DNA of 64,000 bases, from NCBI RefSeq assembly GCF_003014575.1, contig NZ_PYGF01000002.1:62001-126000 (forward strand). Reading direction: 5' to 3'. The DNA comes from Cecembia rubra. Its GTDB lineage: Bacteria > Bacteroidota > Bacteroidia > Cytophagales > Cyclobacteriaceae. A program made the translations under genes and the position numbers. Within the stretch, counting starts at the first letter, position 1. Each line of letters begins with the position of its first letter. This document shows, one piece after another, positions 52,888-61,783 of this stretch. Under the pieces are notes generated by a model. That model saw only the letters and a list, made by a program, of their open reading frames with translations, made no database searches and was not told the DNA's origin.

Positions 52888-54114
52888 ATGGCTAATTACA
52901 CAGACCGGAAAGAATATATAGGGAAATTATTATCCTACAAAGATAAGGATCTTATTAAGGTAGTAAGTGGTTTGCGCAGGTCTGGTAAATCTACTTTGTT
53001 AGAATTGTATCGCGAGAAACTTCTCAATCTTGGAATAGGGGAAAAACAGATTCATTTCTATAATTTTGAATTACCTGAAAATTTCATAGGGAAAACATGG
53101 GATGATATTTATTTTGGTATTAAAGGGAAGTTACTGACGGACAAGCCCAACTACATTTTTTTAGATGAGGTTCAAAATATCCCATTATTTGAAAAATTGG
53201 TTGATGGGTTATTTGCCTCAAAAAATGTTGATGTCTACATCACAGGTTCAAATGCGTTTCTTTTAAGTAGCGAATTGGCTACTTTGTTGAGTGGACGCTA
53301 TATTGATATTTCCATTTTGCCCTTTTCATTCAATGAGTATTTAATTGCAAGAGGCATTGATGTAAACAACAAATATTTGAATTACGAGCCTTTGTTTTTC
53401 GATTATGCAAATGAGACTTCCTTACCCAAGGCGGTTTCTTTGCGGGATGAGGGCTACGATAAAATCCATGAATATTTGGAAGCCATATATAAAACTATAA
53501 TCGATAAAGATATAACACAACGACACAAAATAAATGACAAACGAGCATTTGAAAATATTGTGAAATTTGTTGCTTCAAATATTGGAAATGCACTTTCGCC
53601 AAACAATATTTCAAATACTTTAAAACAAGATGGTCAAAGCATCCACCATGCGACAGTAGAAAAGTATTTGGAATATTTAGTACAGAGTTTTGTTTTCTAT
53701 AAGGTGAACCGATTTGATTTAAAAGGCAGGAAACAATTGGCAACTCAAGAAAAATATTATCTGGTTGACACAGGTTTGCTCAATGTTTTAACTGGAAAAG
53801 AGCGCACCACTGACAGAGGACATATCTTGGAAAATATTGTTTACTTAGAACTGCTTCGGAGAGGGAACAAAATTTGGACTGGCACTAGCCGGAATAGCGA
53901 AGTAGACTTTGTATGCAAAACCAAAACGGGTGATGTTGAATACTACCAAGTGGCTTGGCAAATAGATAATGAAAAAACAAAAGAACGAGAGTTTGGGGCA
54001 TTGGAAAAAATCAAAGATAACTATCCGAAATTTCTACTTACAACAGACGGATTTACCCAAAATCGAAGTGGTATAAAACATTTAAACGTTTTTTATTGGT
54101 TATTGGCAACATAA
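52888..54114 (+). CDS. AAA+ ATPase with DUF4143 C-terminal domain
   Basis: A 408-residue ATPase. Walker A is in VVSGLRRSGKSTLLELY (near residue 27-35), Walker B in YIFLDEVQNI, followed by DVYITGSNAFLLSSELA with the arginine-containing GRYIDISILPFSFNEYL. The C-terminal DUF4143 part has TVEKYLEYLVQSFVFYKVNRF and a PD-(D/E)XK-like end, EVDFVCKTKTGDVEYYQVAW. Family members are widespread and often in defence or mobile contexts; their role is unknown. ATG at 52888 chosen; the frame upstream only reads through the palindrome. Stands alone, between sugar loci. Confidence 0.9.
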   Translation: MANYTDRKEYIGKLLSYKDKDLIKVVSGLRRSGKSTLLELYREKLLNLGIGEKQIHFYNFELPENFIGKTWDDIYFGIKGKLLTDKPNYIFLDEVQNIPLFEKLVDGLFASKNVDVYITGSNAFLLSSELATLLSGRYIDISILPFSFNEYLIARGIDVNNKYLNYEPLFFDYANETSLPKAVSLRDEGYDKIHEYLEAIYKTIIDKDITQRHKINDKRAFENIVKFVASNIGNALSPNNISNTLKQDGQSIHHATVEKYLEYLVQSFVFYKVNRFDLKGRKQLATQEKYYLVDTGLLNVLTGKERTTDRGHILENIVYLELLRRGNKIWTGTSRNSEVDFVCKTKTGDVEYYQVAWQIDNEKTKEREFGALEKIKDNYPKFLLTTDGFTQNRSGIKHLNVFYWLLAT

Positions 54115-54154
54115 GAGTTCAATAAATATAGATCTGAATATTTTTGCTGCTACT

Positions 54155-54280
54155 ATGAAAAGCTTGATTTTATTTTTCTTGTTTTTCTTGTCACTAAATT
54201 CATTGAATGTCACTTTGCCGCCTCTTTTACCTTCAATACATCCTCTATCTCATACCTCGGCGTGCCTCCCTTTTGGGTAG
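54155..54280 (+). pseudogene. Signal-peptide stub, probable gene remnant
   Basis: ATG at 54155 opens MKSLILFFLFFLSLNSLN, a good signal peptide, but the frame then runs antisense into the end of the fructokinase gene and stops at 54278 after 41 codons. This looks like the first 50-60 bases of an exported-protein gene cut off by a rearrangement. A chance ORF cannot be excluded. Confidence 0.3.
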
Positions 54281-55121
54281 CAACGTAGGCACCCATCGCA
54301 CAGGCAAAATCCAAAACATCTTCAGGTCTTTTTCCTTCCAAATACGTCTTGACAAAACCACTGAGAAAAGCATCTCCCGAACCCACCGTATCTTCTACTT
54401 TTACCCTGTATCCAGGATGGGATATGATTTTATTTTCCTGATAGATCAAAGCCCCTTTAGAACCCAAGGTCACGCAGATCATGGCAATGGGGAAGTGTTC
54501 TGTCAAATAAGCACAGACCGGTTTGGACTTTTCCAAGTGACCGGCCTTTTCATGTAAATCAATATCAAAGTAATCGGCAACGATAACCAGTTCATCTTCA
54601 TTGATTTTTAAAATATCTGTATAACCCAGGATGATTTCAATCTGCTCAAAATCATAGAATGGTGCCCTTAGATTGATATCGAAAATCTTAAGTGTCGGTT
54701 CGTGCAGTAAGTGGTAGAGCGTCTCCCAACTCTCATGATTTCTTACAGATAAGGAACCAAAAATTAAAGCATCAGCAACTTTTACCGCTTTCAAGGCTTC
54801 ATTAGTCAAGGCGATAAAATCCCAAGCCGAAGGTGATATTATATCGTATTTGATATTTTCGGGATCTTTGTTGTCCAATATGACTTTCCCAGTAGGATGT
54901 ATTTCATCCTTTTGTATGCATGTTGGGTCAAGTTTATAAGAGGATGTGAAGTCCAATAATTTTTCCCCATGCGCATCAAGTCCAATTCTGGAGATCATTT
55001 GCACATTCAAACCCAATTGACATAAATGTAGGGCCACATTCATAGGAGCCCCCCCTGGGATTTCATGATCGGGGAAGCAATCCCAGAGCATTTCCCCAAA
55101 GCAAACCACTTTTTTAACCAT
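54210..55121 (-). CDS. Fructokinase, PfkB family
   Basis: A 303-residue ribokinase-fold sugar kinase. It begins VVCFGEMLWDCFPDHEIPGGAPMNVALHL (first PfkB signature, GGAPMNVA), continues with MISRIGLDAHGEKLL, IFDINLRAPFY and KINEDEL, and closes with the ATP/anion-hole motif VEDTVGSGDAFLSGF (Asp base in GSGDAF). Given the GH32 and sugar porter genes upstream, D-fructose is the likely substrate, giving fructose-6-phosphate. It overlaps the porter gene by 8 bases; last gene of the fructan locus. Confidence 0.9.
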   Translation of the reverse strand: MVKKVVCFGEMLWDCFPDHEIPGGAPMNVALHLCQLGLNVQMISRIGLDAHGEKLLDFTSSYKLDPTCIQKDEIHPTGKVILDNKDPENIKYDIISPSAWDFIALTNEALKAVKVADALIFGSLSVRNHESWETLYHLLHEPTLKIFDINLRAPFYDFEQIEIILGYTDILKINEDELVIVADYFDIDLHEKAGHLEKSKPVCAYLTEHFPIAMICVTLGSKGALIYQENKIISHPGYRVKVEDTVGSGDAFLSGFVKTYLEGKRPEDVLDFACAMGAYVATQKGGTPRYEIEDVLKVKEAAK

Positions 55122-56457
55122 GTCCTTGTTGTAAATCTTTTTGAATTTCCTCCAGTGATTTCCCTTTGGTTTCCGGCATTTGGAAGGCTACCCAGAGCAA
55201 TTGCAGTACCATCATCAGCGCAAAGAAAGCGAAGATATTTCCGGCCCCAAAAGTATTCGCAAAGTAGGGGAATACATTGGCGATAAGGGCAGCCAAAATC
55301 CAATGGGTAAAGGAACCCAAGGATTGTCCAAATGCCCTCAATTCATTAGGGAAAATCTCCGCAATAAACACCCATATTACCGATCCCTGTCCAATGGCAT
55401 GGGAAGCTATGAAAATAAATACGAAGTAGGGCAGGAGCGTATTGCTTACTGCACCACCAAAATAGCTGTAAGCCATTAGGGAAAGCGATATAATATAACC
55501 CACCGAACCAATATACATGAGTTTCCTTCTGCCCAGTTTGTCAATAAAGTATAGCCCCAACATGGTAGCTACCAAATTGATGACCCCGATACCAATGGTG
55601 GACAGTAGGGCATCTTCAGTAGCTATCCCAGCCGATTCAAATATTCTTGGGGCAAAATAAATAATGGCATTGATCCCGGACATTTGGTTGAAGAATGCCA
55701 TCAAAAAGGCGAAAAAGGATATCTTACGAAATCTTGGATGGAACAGAGCTGTTGCTGCTACTTTACCCTTGATTTCCTTGCTTTCAGCAATGGCCTGTTC
55801 CATAGCAGCATCTACTCCCTCAGGATCAGTTTTGCTGAGAATTTCCCTTGCCGCATCGAAATCCCCTCTTTTGGCGATCAGCCACCTCGGGCTTCTTGGT
55901 ACTTTCATGATCAGCACAGAATACAATAATGCCGGAATGGCTTCAACGCCAAGCATCCACCTCCATGCTTCATCCAGATTCGCCGTTCCGATTAGGTAAT
56001 TAGAGAAGTAGGCCATCAGAATACCAAATACTATGTTGAACTGGTAAAGCGCTACCAGTTGTCCCCTTCTTGAAGCTGGTGCAATTTCTGAGATATACAT
56101 GGGAGCTACAACCGATGAAGCTCCTACCCCCAAGCCTCCCAAAAACCTGAAGAACATAAAGGTGATTTCGTCATTGGCCATAGCTGAACCAATGGCAGAA
56201 ACCAGATAGAAAATGCCAATCCAGAGGAGGGAGGCTTTTCTGCCAAACTTATCGGCAGGAATACCCCCAAACAAGGCCCCTATCACGGTGCCATAAAGGG
56301 CCATGGCTACTGCCAGCCCGTGACTCCAATCGCTTAAATCCCAAAGTTCCTGAATGTCTCTTTCTGCCCCGGATATTACTGCAGTATCAAATCCAAACAA
56401 AAAACCACCCAACGCAGCAGTGATGGACAAGAAAAGTACATAGCTTTTATTTTGCAT
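55114..56457 (-). CDS. MFS sugar porter, probable fructose importer
   Basis: A 447-residue inner-membrane transporter with about 12 helices. Sugar-porter signatures: GFLFGFDTAVISGAERDI in helix 1, GALFGGIPADKFGRKASLL (G-x-x-D-x-x-G-R-K) between helices 2 and 3, PRSPRWLIAKRG after helix 6, INAIIYFAPRIFES, DKLGRRKLMYIG, and PETKGKSLEEIQKDL at the C-terminus. Substrate inferred from its overlap with the fructokinase gene and the GH32 gene 290 bases upstream. A repeat-like element lies in that gap, so the GH32 and porter genes may or may not share a transcript. Confidence 0.92.
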   Translation of the reverse strand: MQNKSYVLFLSITAALGGFLFGFDTAVISGAERDIQELWDLSDWSHGLAVAMALYGTVIGALFGGIPADKFGRKASLLWIGIFYLVSAIGSAMANDEITFMFFRFLGGLGVGASSVVAPMYISEIAPASRRGQLVALYQFNIVFGILMAYFSNYLIGTANLDEAWRWMLGVEAIPALLYSVLIMKVPRSPRWLIAKRGDFDAAREILSKTDPEGVDAAMEQAIAESKEIKGKVAATALFHPRFRKISFFAFLMAFFNQMSGINAIIYFAPRIFESAGIATEDALLSTIGIGVINLVATMLGLYFIDKLGRRKLMYIGSVGYIISLSLMAYSYFGGAVSNTLLPYFVFIFIASHAIGQGSVIWVFIAEIFPNELRAFGQSLGSFTHWILAALIANVFPYFANTFGAGNIFAFFALMMVLQLLWVAFQMPETKGKSLEEIQKDLQQGHG

Positions 56458-56483
56458 AAGAGGTTAGTGTATAATTGGTCAAG

Positions 56484-56687
56484 GTTTTAACCCGAAACAT
56501 GCATTAGAATTTCTACGCCACGGCGCGCAAGTTATTAAGAGTTCATACGCCGCGGCGGACATAATCAAACGCTTCACTTCATTTAGCTCATTTACCAAGA
56601 GATTGCTTTGCTTCATTCCCTAAATGCTTGATTCTTTTGTATTTTGAACACTCATTACGAACCCTAATGCATGATTCGGGTTTAAAA
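56484..56687. repeat. MITE-like element with terminal inverted repeats
   Basis: Left end reads TTTTAACCCGAAACATGCAT (56484-56503), continuing TAG; the right end, at 56664-56687, reads as its complement with one added base and one mismatch (CTAATGCATGATTCGGGTTT onward). The 204-base interior has no ORF but holds a GC-rich direct repeat, TACGCCACGGCG and TACGCCGCGGCG, 38 bases apart. The ends and lack of coding fit a small non-autonomous element between the GH32 and porter genes. Confidence 0.55.
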
Positions 56688-56748
56688 TAAGGGAATTTAA
56701 TGTGTTTACCATGTTTTTGACAAATTTCTTCATGGCAGAGCATATGCA

Positions 56749-58239
56749 TCACCAGATTCTCTTGAGGGGGTAAATTTGGCTAGATGCATCAAATCCCTCC
56801 AGTATGAGTTTGTTATATGGTTCATTGGGGAATTGAATAGATGTCAGAACCAATTCACCACTGTTTACAAAGACCTCAATGGAAGACCTGTCCAGGTAAA
56901 CAGTGAGGCTTTGTACATTAATGCCGTTTAATGGGGCGATTTGCAGGTTGGAAAAGCCTTTATCAAAGTCAATTTTCCCTGATTGGCTTCTGTCAAGGGT
57001 TATGCTTTGATTATTGCCGGTAAAAACCAATTTTTCACCCTTAGCATTGGCCAATTCCATGCGGAAATTTGATGAAGTAGTCCGTAAATCCAGTTCTATC
57101 AATTCACTTTCGAGCAGGATTTCCTCTCCTTTTATTTGTGAATTACTTACCCTTAATTTTCTCAGTTCTTCAATGGGTTTTGAAATCAATAGGTAATCAT
57201 CATCTTTTTTGGAAAGATGTAGAGATCGCGGCACAGTCATGGCAGATCGCCATGGACTGGTAGGCACTACTTGGGCATAATTCCAGTTGCCCATCCAACC
57301 AATAAATAATCTTCTGCCATCTTGATCGGGTACATTGGACCAGGTTACGCCTGCATAATTGTCGGCACCCCAGTCCAGCCATTTTACAGATTGTGTGGTG
57401 CTTGCAAAGCTTTTTCCGTCAAAATCCCCCACAAAATACTGTGTTGCAGAGCCACCTTGAGGACCGCCGGGATTGATACTGACAAAAAGAATCCATTTGG
57501 TTTCACCGGTCTCCGTAGTAAGAGGGAATAGATCCGGACATTCCCAAACTCCTCCATAAGCTGCCCATGTTGGATTAAAATCACTCAAATAGGTCCATTC
57601 AATCAAGTTGGGTGAGGCATAAAAACTTATTTTGTCTTTTACTGCAAGGGACATGATCCAATTATTGCTGTCTTCATGCCAGAAAACTTTAGGATCCCTG
57701 AAATCTTTAATCCCAGGACTTTTTAAAACGGGATTACCTTCATACATGCTCCAAGTTCTTCCTTTGTCCGTGCTGTAAGCAATGCCTTGGGTCTGAAAAT
57801 CATCTCGGCCTTCTTTTTCACCTATGGGGTCGTGAAATGTAAAAATGGCTACCATGGCAGGATTTTCTACGCTTCCCAACCCGCTGGTGTTCTCTAAATC
57901 CATAACTGCCGAACCAGAGAAGATCCATCCATTTTCATCTGGATAGAGGGCTATAGGTAAATGTTCCCAATGCACCAGGTCATTGGAGACAGCATGTCCC
58001 CAGTGCATGGGACCCCATACATTGCTGTCCGGATAATGCTGGTAGAAAAGGTGGTATTCCCCATCCCAATACACCATTCCATTAGGGTCATTCATCCATT
58101 GTGTTGGTGGTGAAAAATGAAACTGAGGCCTGAATGACTCATTAAATGGCAATTCGTCTTGGCCTTGTTCAATATTTTTTTCTTGGCAGGCTATGGTCAG
58201 GGTCAAAACTAGGATAATTAAAAGGTAGAAGTTTTTCAT
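56749..58239 (-). CDS. Fructan hydrolase, GH32 (levanase/fructan beta-fructosidase type), lipoprotein
   Basis: A 496-residue glycoside hydrolase releasing fructose from fructans or sucrose-type sugars. A lipoprotein signal ends at LTIAC (Cys18), so it should be anchored in the envelope. The five-blade GH32 domain shows WMNDPNGMVYWDG with nucleophile Asp51, YHLFYQHYPDSNVWGPMHWGH, the transition-state motif KDFRDPKVFWHE and the acid/base Glu in WECPDLFPL. A beta-sandwich follows (LTVYLDRSSIEVFVNSGE). Start ATG at 58239 is chosen for the signal peptide. First gene of the locus. Confidence 0.94.
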   Translation of the reverse strand: MKNFYLLIILVLTLTIACQEKNIEQGQDELPFNESFRPQFHFSPPTQWMNDPNGMVYWDGEYHLFYQHYPDSNVWGPMHWGHAVSNDLVHWEHLPIALYPDENGWIFSGSAVMDLENTSGLGSVENPAMVAIFTFHDPIGEKEGRDDFQTQGIAYSTDKGRTWSMYEGNPVLKSPGIKDFRDPKVFWHEDSNNWIMSLAVKDKISFYASPNLIEWTYLSDFNPTWAAYGGVWECPDLFPLTTETGETKWILFVSINPGGPQGGSATQYFVGDFDGKSFASTTQSVKWLDWGADNYAGVTWSNVPDQDGRRLFIGWMGNWNYAQVVPTSPWRSAMTVPRSLHLSKKDDDYLLISKPIEELRKLRVSNSQIKGEEILLESELIELDLRTTSSNFRMELANAKGEKLVFTGNNQSITLDRSQSGKIDFDKGFSNLQIAPLNGINVQSLTVYLDRSSIEVFVNSGELVLTSIQFPNEPYNKLILEGFDASSQIYPLKRIW

Positions 58240-58392
58240 GGTTTTGATTTTACAGCAGCTTAAATATAGAAAGTAATTTCCAAGCAAATAAGAAATTCAA
58301 TGATTGGAAAAATCAATGGTTTGCGGTGGATTTAAAAAAGTTTGGATGGGGGTATTTGCTGTAATGATCCGCTCTTTGGGATTTGTCCGCTG

Positions 58393-58476
58393 TTCGGGAT
58401 TTATAATCCTGAACCTGGATACCATGGATTTGAAATCCATTTGATCGCTTCTCGAAATTGCAAATTTCGAGAAGCG
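58393..58476. repeat. Cluster of three palindromes, REP-like
   Basis: Three hairpin-forming sequences follow one another: TTCGGGATT-TAT-AATCCTGAA (58393-58413, one G-T pair), ATGGATTT-G-AAATCCAT (58424-58440), and CGCTTCTCGAAATT-GCA-AATTTCGAGAAGCG (58446-58476, perfect). They lie between GH32 and thyA, in a 350-base gap without a gene. The layout recalls REP-type intergenic palindromes. The third resembles the palindrome upstream of the DUF4143 ATPase. Confidence 0.6.
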
Positions 58477-58592
58477 GGAATTTTCAATTGAAGGGCAAAT
58501 AAAACAGCAGCCGGTGACGTTGTCTTACAGTTACACTAAAGGACCATTGAATATGGGGCTTTCGGTTCATTATATAACAACAAAGTATGACA

Positions 58593-59387
58593 CTACACCG
58601 CTACCGCTGCCTTTATATGCGGATGCGGATCGTAATTCAGCAGTTCGAAATCCTCGAATTTGAACTCAAAAATATTTTTGACTTCCGGATTAATTTTAAT
58701 AGTTGGAAGCGGTCTAAAATCTCTACTGAGCTGTAGCCTAGCCTGTTCCAAATGATTGCTGTACAAGTGGGCATCCCCAAAAGTATGCACAAAATCGCCT
58801 AATCCCAGATCACAAACTTGGGCTATCATCATGGTGAAAAGTGCATAGGAAGCAATATTGAACGGAACCCCCAAGAACACATCAGCACTTCTTTGGTATA
58901 ATTGGCAGGAAAGTTTTCCATCAGCCACATAAAATTGAAACAAGGTATGACAAGGAGGCAAGGCCATATGGTCCACATCTGCCACATTCCAGGCGCTGAC
59001 GATGTGCCTTCTGCTATCCGGCTTGGTTTTGATCTGATGGATCAGGTTTTTGATCTGATCGATTTCTCCCCCCTTACCGTCAGGCCAATGTCTCCATTGG
59101 TAGCCATATACAGGACCTAGGTCCCCATTTTCGTCTGCCCATTCATCCCAAATTGACACTTTGTTATCCTTGAGGTATTTAATATTGCTTTCTCCCTTCA
59201 AAAACCAAAGCAATTCATGAATGATTGACCTCAGGTGCAGTTTTTTGGTAGTTACCAATGGGAAACCATCTTCCAGATTGAAGCGCATCTGATAACCAAA
59301 TACACTTAAAGTTCCGGTGCCTGTGCGGTCTTCCTTTTTTACTCCATTATCCAAAATGTGCTGCATCAGGTCGTGATATTGCTTCAT
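58593..59387 (-). CDS. thyA: Thymidylate synthase
   Basis: A 264-residue enzyme making dTMP from dUMP with 5,10-methylene-THF. Clear blocks: [63 protein letters not shown], the nucleophile Cys in [34 protein letters not shown] and [15 protein letters not shown]. The length equals that of the E. coli enzyme. Alone on its strand; starts divergently from the exporter gene. The upstream 350-base gap to GH32 contains palindromes but no terminator of the usual form. Confidence 0.97.
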   Translation of the reverse strand: MKQYHDLMQHILDNGVKKEDRTGTGTLSVFGYQMRFNLEDGFPLVTTKKLHLRSIIHELLWFLKGESNIKYLKDNKVSIWDEWADENGDLGPVYGYQWRHWPDGKGGEIDQIKNLIHQIKTKPDSRRHIVSAWNVADVDHMALPPCHTLFQFYVADGKLSCQLYQRSADVFLGVPFNIASYALFTMMIAQVCDLGLGDFVHTFGDAHLYSNHLEQARLQLSRDFRPLPTIKINPEVKNIFEFKFEDFELLNYDPHPHIKAAVAV

Positions 59388-59509
59388 GATTCTTGGGGTT
59401 TAATTAGGTTCAGCAAGATAGGAATTCCTTTAAAATTAGAAAATTTGAAATGGATTTTGGAACATGTTTTTTAAAACAATTTCAAAATTTTCCAGTATAT
59501 TTTCTCATC

Positions 59510-61783
59510 ATGATATTTACAAAAAAGCAAAGTTACTTTGGGCTTTTGATAGCCACCATCATTCTTTTGGTGATGGCTGTGTTTCCTCCAAAGGTATTTT
59601 TTGATTATGATTTTGAGAGATTTTTCCAACAGAATGATGCGGATTTGGCCTTTTATCAGGAATTCCGACAGAAGTTTGAGAATGACAATGATTACTTGTT
59701 GATAGCCGTAGGACATAAAGATGTTTTTGATACGGTTTTTTTAAATGAATTCCAATCCTTGAAGGCCCAATTGGGGCAATTGGAGAAAATTGAGCGGGTT
59801 TATTCTCTTTTGGATGTAGAGGATGTGATTGTTAGTCCATTTGGTATCCAAAGAAAGAAGTTGTTGGATTGGTCAGATGAAGGGAGATTGGCGCATTCAA
59901 AAAAGAAAATTTTGGGATCGGAAAGATGGAAAGGAAATCTGATCAGTGCCGATGGGGATTTTCTGCTTTTGATAGTTCACAACCAACAGCAAATTTCCAA
60001 AGAATCAGGAGACGCGCTTTATGGTGAGATAATAGAATTGCTTCATGGTTATGGCTTTGAGAGGGTGTATTCTGCGGGGAAAATCAAAGCTCAAGGTGAG
60101 TTTGTAAGCTTGATGAAGGAAGAGTTTTCTCTTTTCCTTGGAATTTCTTTTATGTTGATCGTATTGATTCTTTTTCTGATTTTCAGGTCATGGTGGACAG
60201 TCTTGGCAGCCATACTCGTAATTGCCATAGCATTAATCTGGGCTTTGGCCTTGGGACTGTATTTTGGGAAAGCATTGGATGTGATGTCCGTGATGCAGCC
60301 CACCATTTTGTCCATCATTGCTTTGGCTGCCTTAGTACATTATTTCAACCACTATCTCAATTACCTTAGGCATGGATATTCTAAGGAGGAAGCCATTCAG
60401 AAGTCATTTTCGGAAATCACCCTTGCAGTTTTTTTGACTTGCCTTACGACTTCATTGGGTTTTATGTCGCTTTATTTTACCTCGGTCCCTTCCTTAAAGT
60501 TTTTCGGGCTTTTTACAGGATTGGGCGTTTTGATTGTCTTTTTAGTTATTATTTTGATCACTCCTGGTGTGCTGTATTTTATTCCTTCCATTGAAATGGT
60601 TCAGAAAGCAAATCATGCAGCCTTTTGGAGAAGAAGTATGAGGATTACGTTTTTGGGGGTCATTAAAAGTCAAAAGTTGGTCATATGGATTTTCACGGTT
60701 ATGTCCTTATTGGCATTTTGGGCAATGACCGATATAAAAGTAAATGGTTTTATTTTGGACAACCTACCCAGGGATCATGAATTGATCCGGGAATTTAGTT
60801 TTTTTGACAGGGAATTTGGGGGTTCAAAGCCTTTGGAATTTTTTGTAGAAAAAGGGACTCAGGCCAAGAGTCTGTTGGAGTGGGAAGTGTTAAAAGAACT
60901 TGATAAGGTGGAGGAATTTATCCAATCCAATTTTAGCTCAGGTCCGATTTTTTCACCCTTGGCAGTGGTGAAAAATTTGAATCAGGCCATGAATTCAGGG
61001 AACGAAAAGGCCTATGTTTTTCCAAGTCCTGGCCAATGGAAAAGGATGGAACCGTATTTAGATAATGCATTTAATGATCTACCTGTATTTATATTATCCC
61101 ATGACAGACAATCGGGCAGGCTTTCAACCCGAATGGAAGATATAGGAAGTCTCCAATCCAGGCAAATAAAAAACCGTATGGATCAATTCCTTTCAAGCGA
61201 AATTGACCCTGGTTTATTAAAAGTAAGTATTACAGGTACTTCCCATCTCATCGATATTTCCCATGAAAGTGTAAGTCAACAAATGTTGAAAGGCCTAATA
61301 GTAGCCTTCTTTATTGTGGCTATTATTGCTGGCGTTTTATTCCGTTCCTGGAGGATTGCTATTATAGTACTTATACCGAATGTGATCCCTTTGTTATGGA
61401 TGTGCGGATTGATGTGGATTTTAGGGGTTGAACTGAAATTGACTACAGCCATTTTATTTACTGTAGCTTTCGGTATTGCCGTGGATGACAGTGTACATTT
61501 TATGTCAAAATTGAAAATTGAATTAAATAAAGGAAGGAAATGGCTTTATGCCTTAAAGCGGACTTTCATTGATACAGGCAAAGCCATTATCCTAACTACA
61601 TTGATACTTTCATCAGGATTTGCTGTGTTAATTTTAAGTCAATTTGGTGTGACTTATTATTCAGGACTTTTGATCAGTACTGCTTTGATATTTGCATTAT
61701 TGGCAGATTTGCTATTATTGCCGGTTTTGTTAATTCAAGTAGGAAAAATATGGGAAATAAAAAACATCAATCCTCACTGTTGA
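59510..61783 (+). CDS. RND-superfamily exporter, MMPL-like
   Basis: A 757-residue inner-membrane protein of two similar halves, each with one helix, a periplasmic domain and a bundle of about five helices (near 200-350 and 600-755). Family marks are FDYDFERFFQQNDADL after the first helix, and GIAVDDSVHFMSKL in the second half. MMPL-type proteins export lipids or other hydrophobic compounds using the proton gradient; the cargo here is unknown. No fusion or outer-membrane partner is adjacent. ATG at 59510 (MIFTKKQ) is chosen; an ATG at 59450 would add 20 less typical residues. It overlaps the convergent gene by 17 bases. Confidence 0.85.
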   Translation: MIFTKKQSYFGLLIATIILLVMAVFPPKVFFDYDFERFFQQNDADLAFYQEFRQKFENDNDYLLIAVGHKDVFDTVFLNEFQSLKAQLGQLEKIERVYSLLDVEDVIVSPFGIQRKKLLDWSDEGRLAHSKKKILGSERWKGNLISADGDFLLLIVHNQQQISKESGDALYGEIIELLHGYGFERVYSAGKIKAQGEFVSLMKEEFSLFLGISFMLIVLILFLIFRSWWTVLAAILVIAIALIWALALGLYFGKALDVMSVMQPTILSIIALAALVHYFNHYLNYLRHGYSKEEAIQKSFSEITLAVFLTCLTTSLGFMSLYFTSVPSLKFFGLFTGLGVLIVFLVIILITPGVLYFIPSIEMVQKANHAAFWRRSMRITFLGVIKSQKLVIWIFTVMSLLAFWAMTDIKVNGFILDNLPRDHELIREFSFFDREFGGSKPLEFFVEKGTQAKSLLEWEVLKELDKVEEFIQSNFSSGPIFSPLAVVKNLNQAMNSGNEKAYVFPSPGQWKRMEPYLDNAFNDLPVFILSHDRQSGRLSTRMEDIGSLQSRQIKNRMDQFLSSEIDPGLLKVSITGTSHLIDISHESVSQQMLKGLIVAFFIVAIIAGVLFRSWRIAIIVLIPNVIPLLWMCGLMWILGVELKLTTAILFTVAFGIAVDDSVHFMSKLKIELNKGRKWLYALKRTFIDTGKAIILTTLILSSGFAVLILSQFGVTYYSGLLISTALIFALLADLLLLPVLLIQVGKIWEIKNINPHC

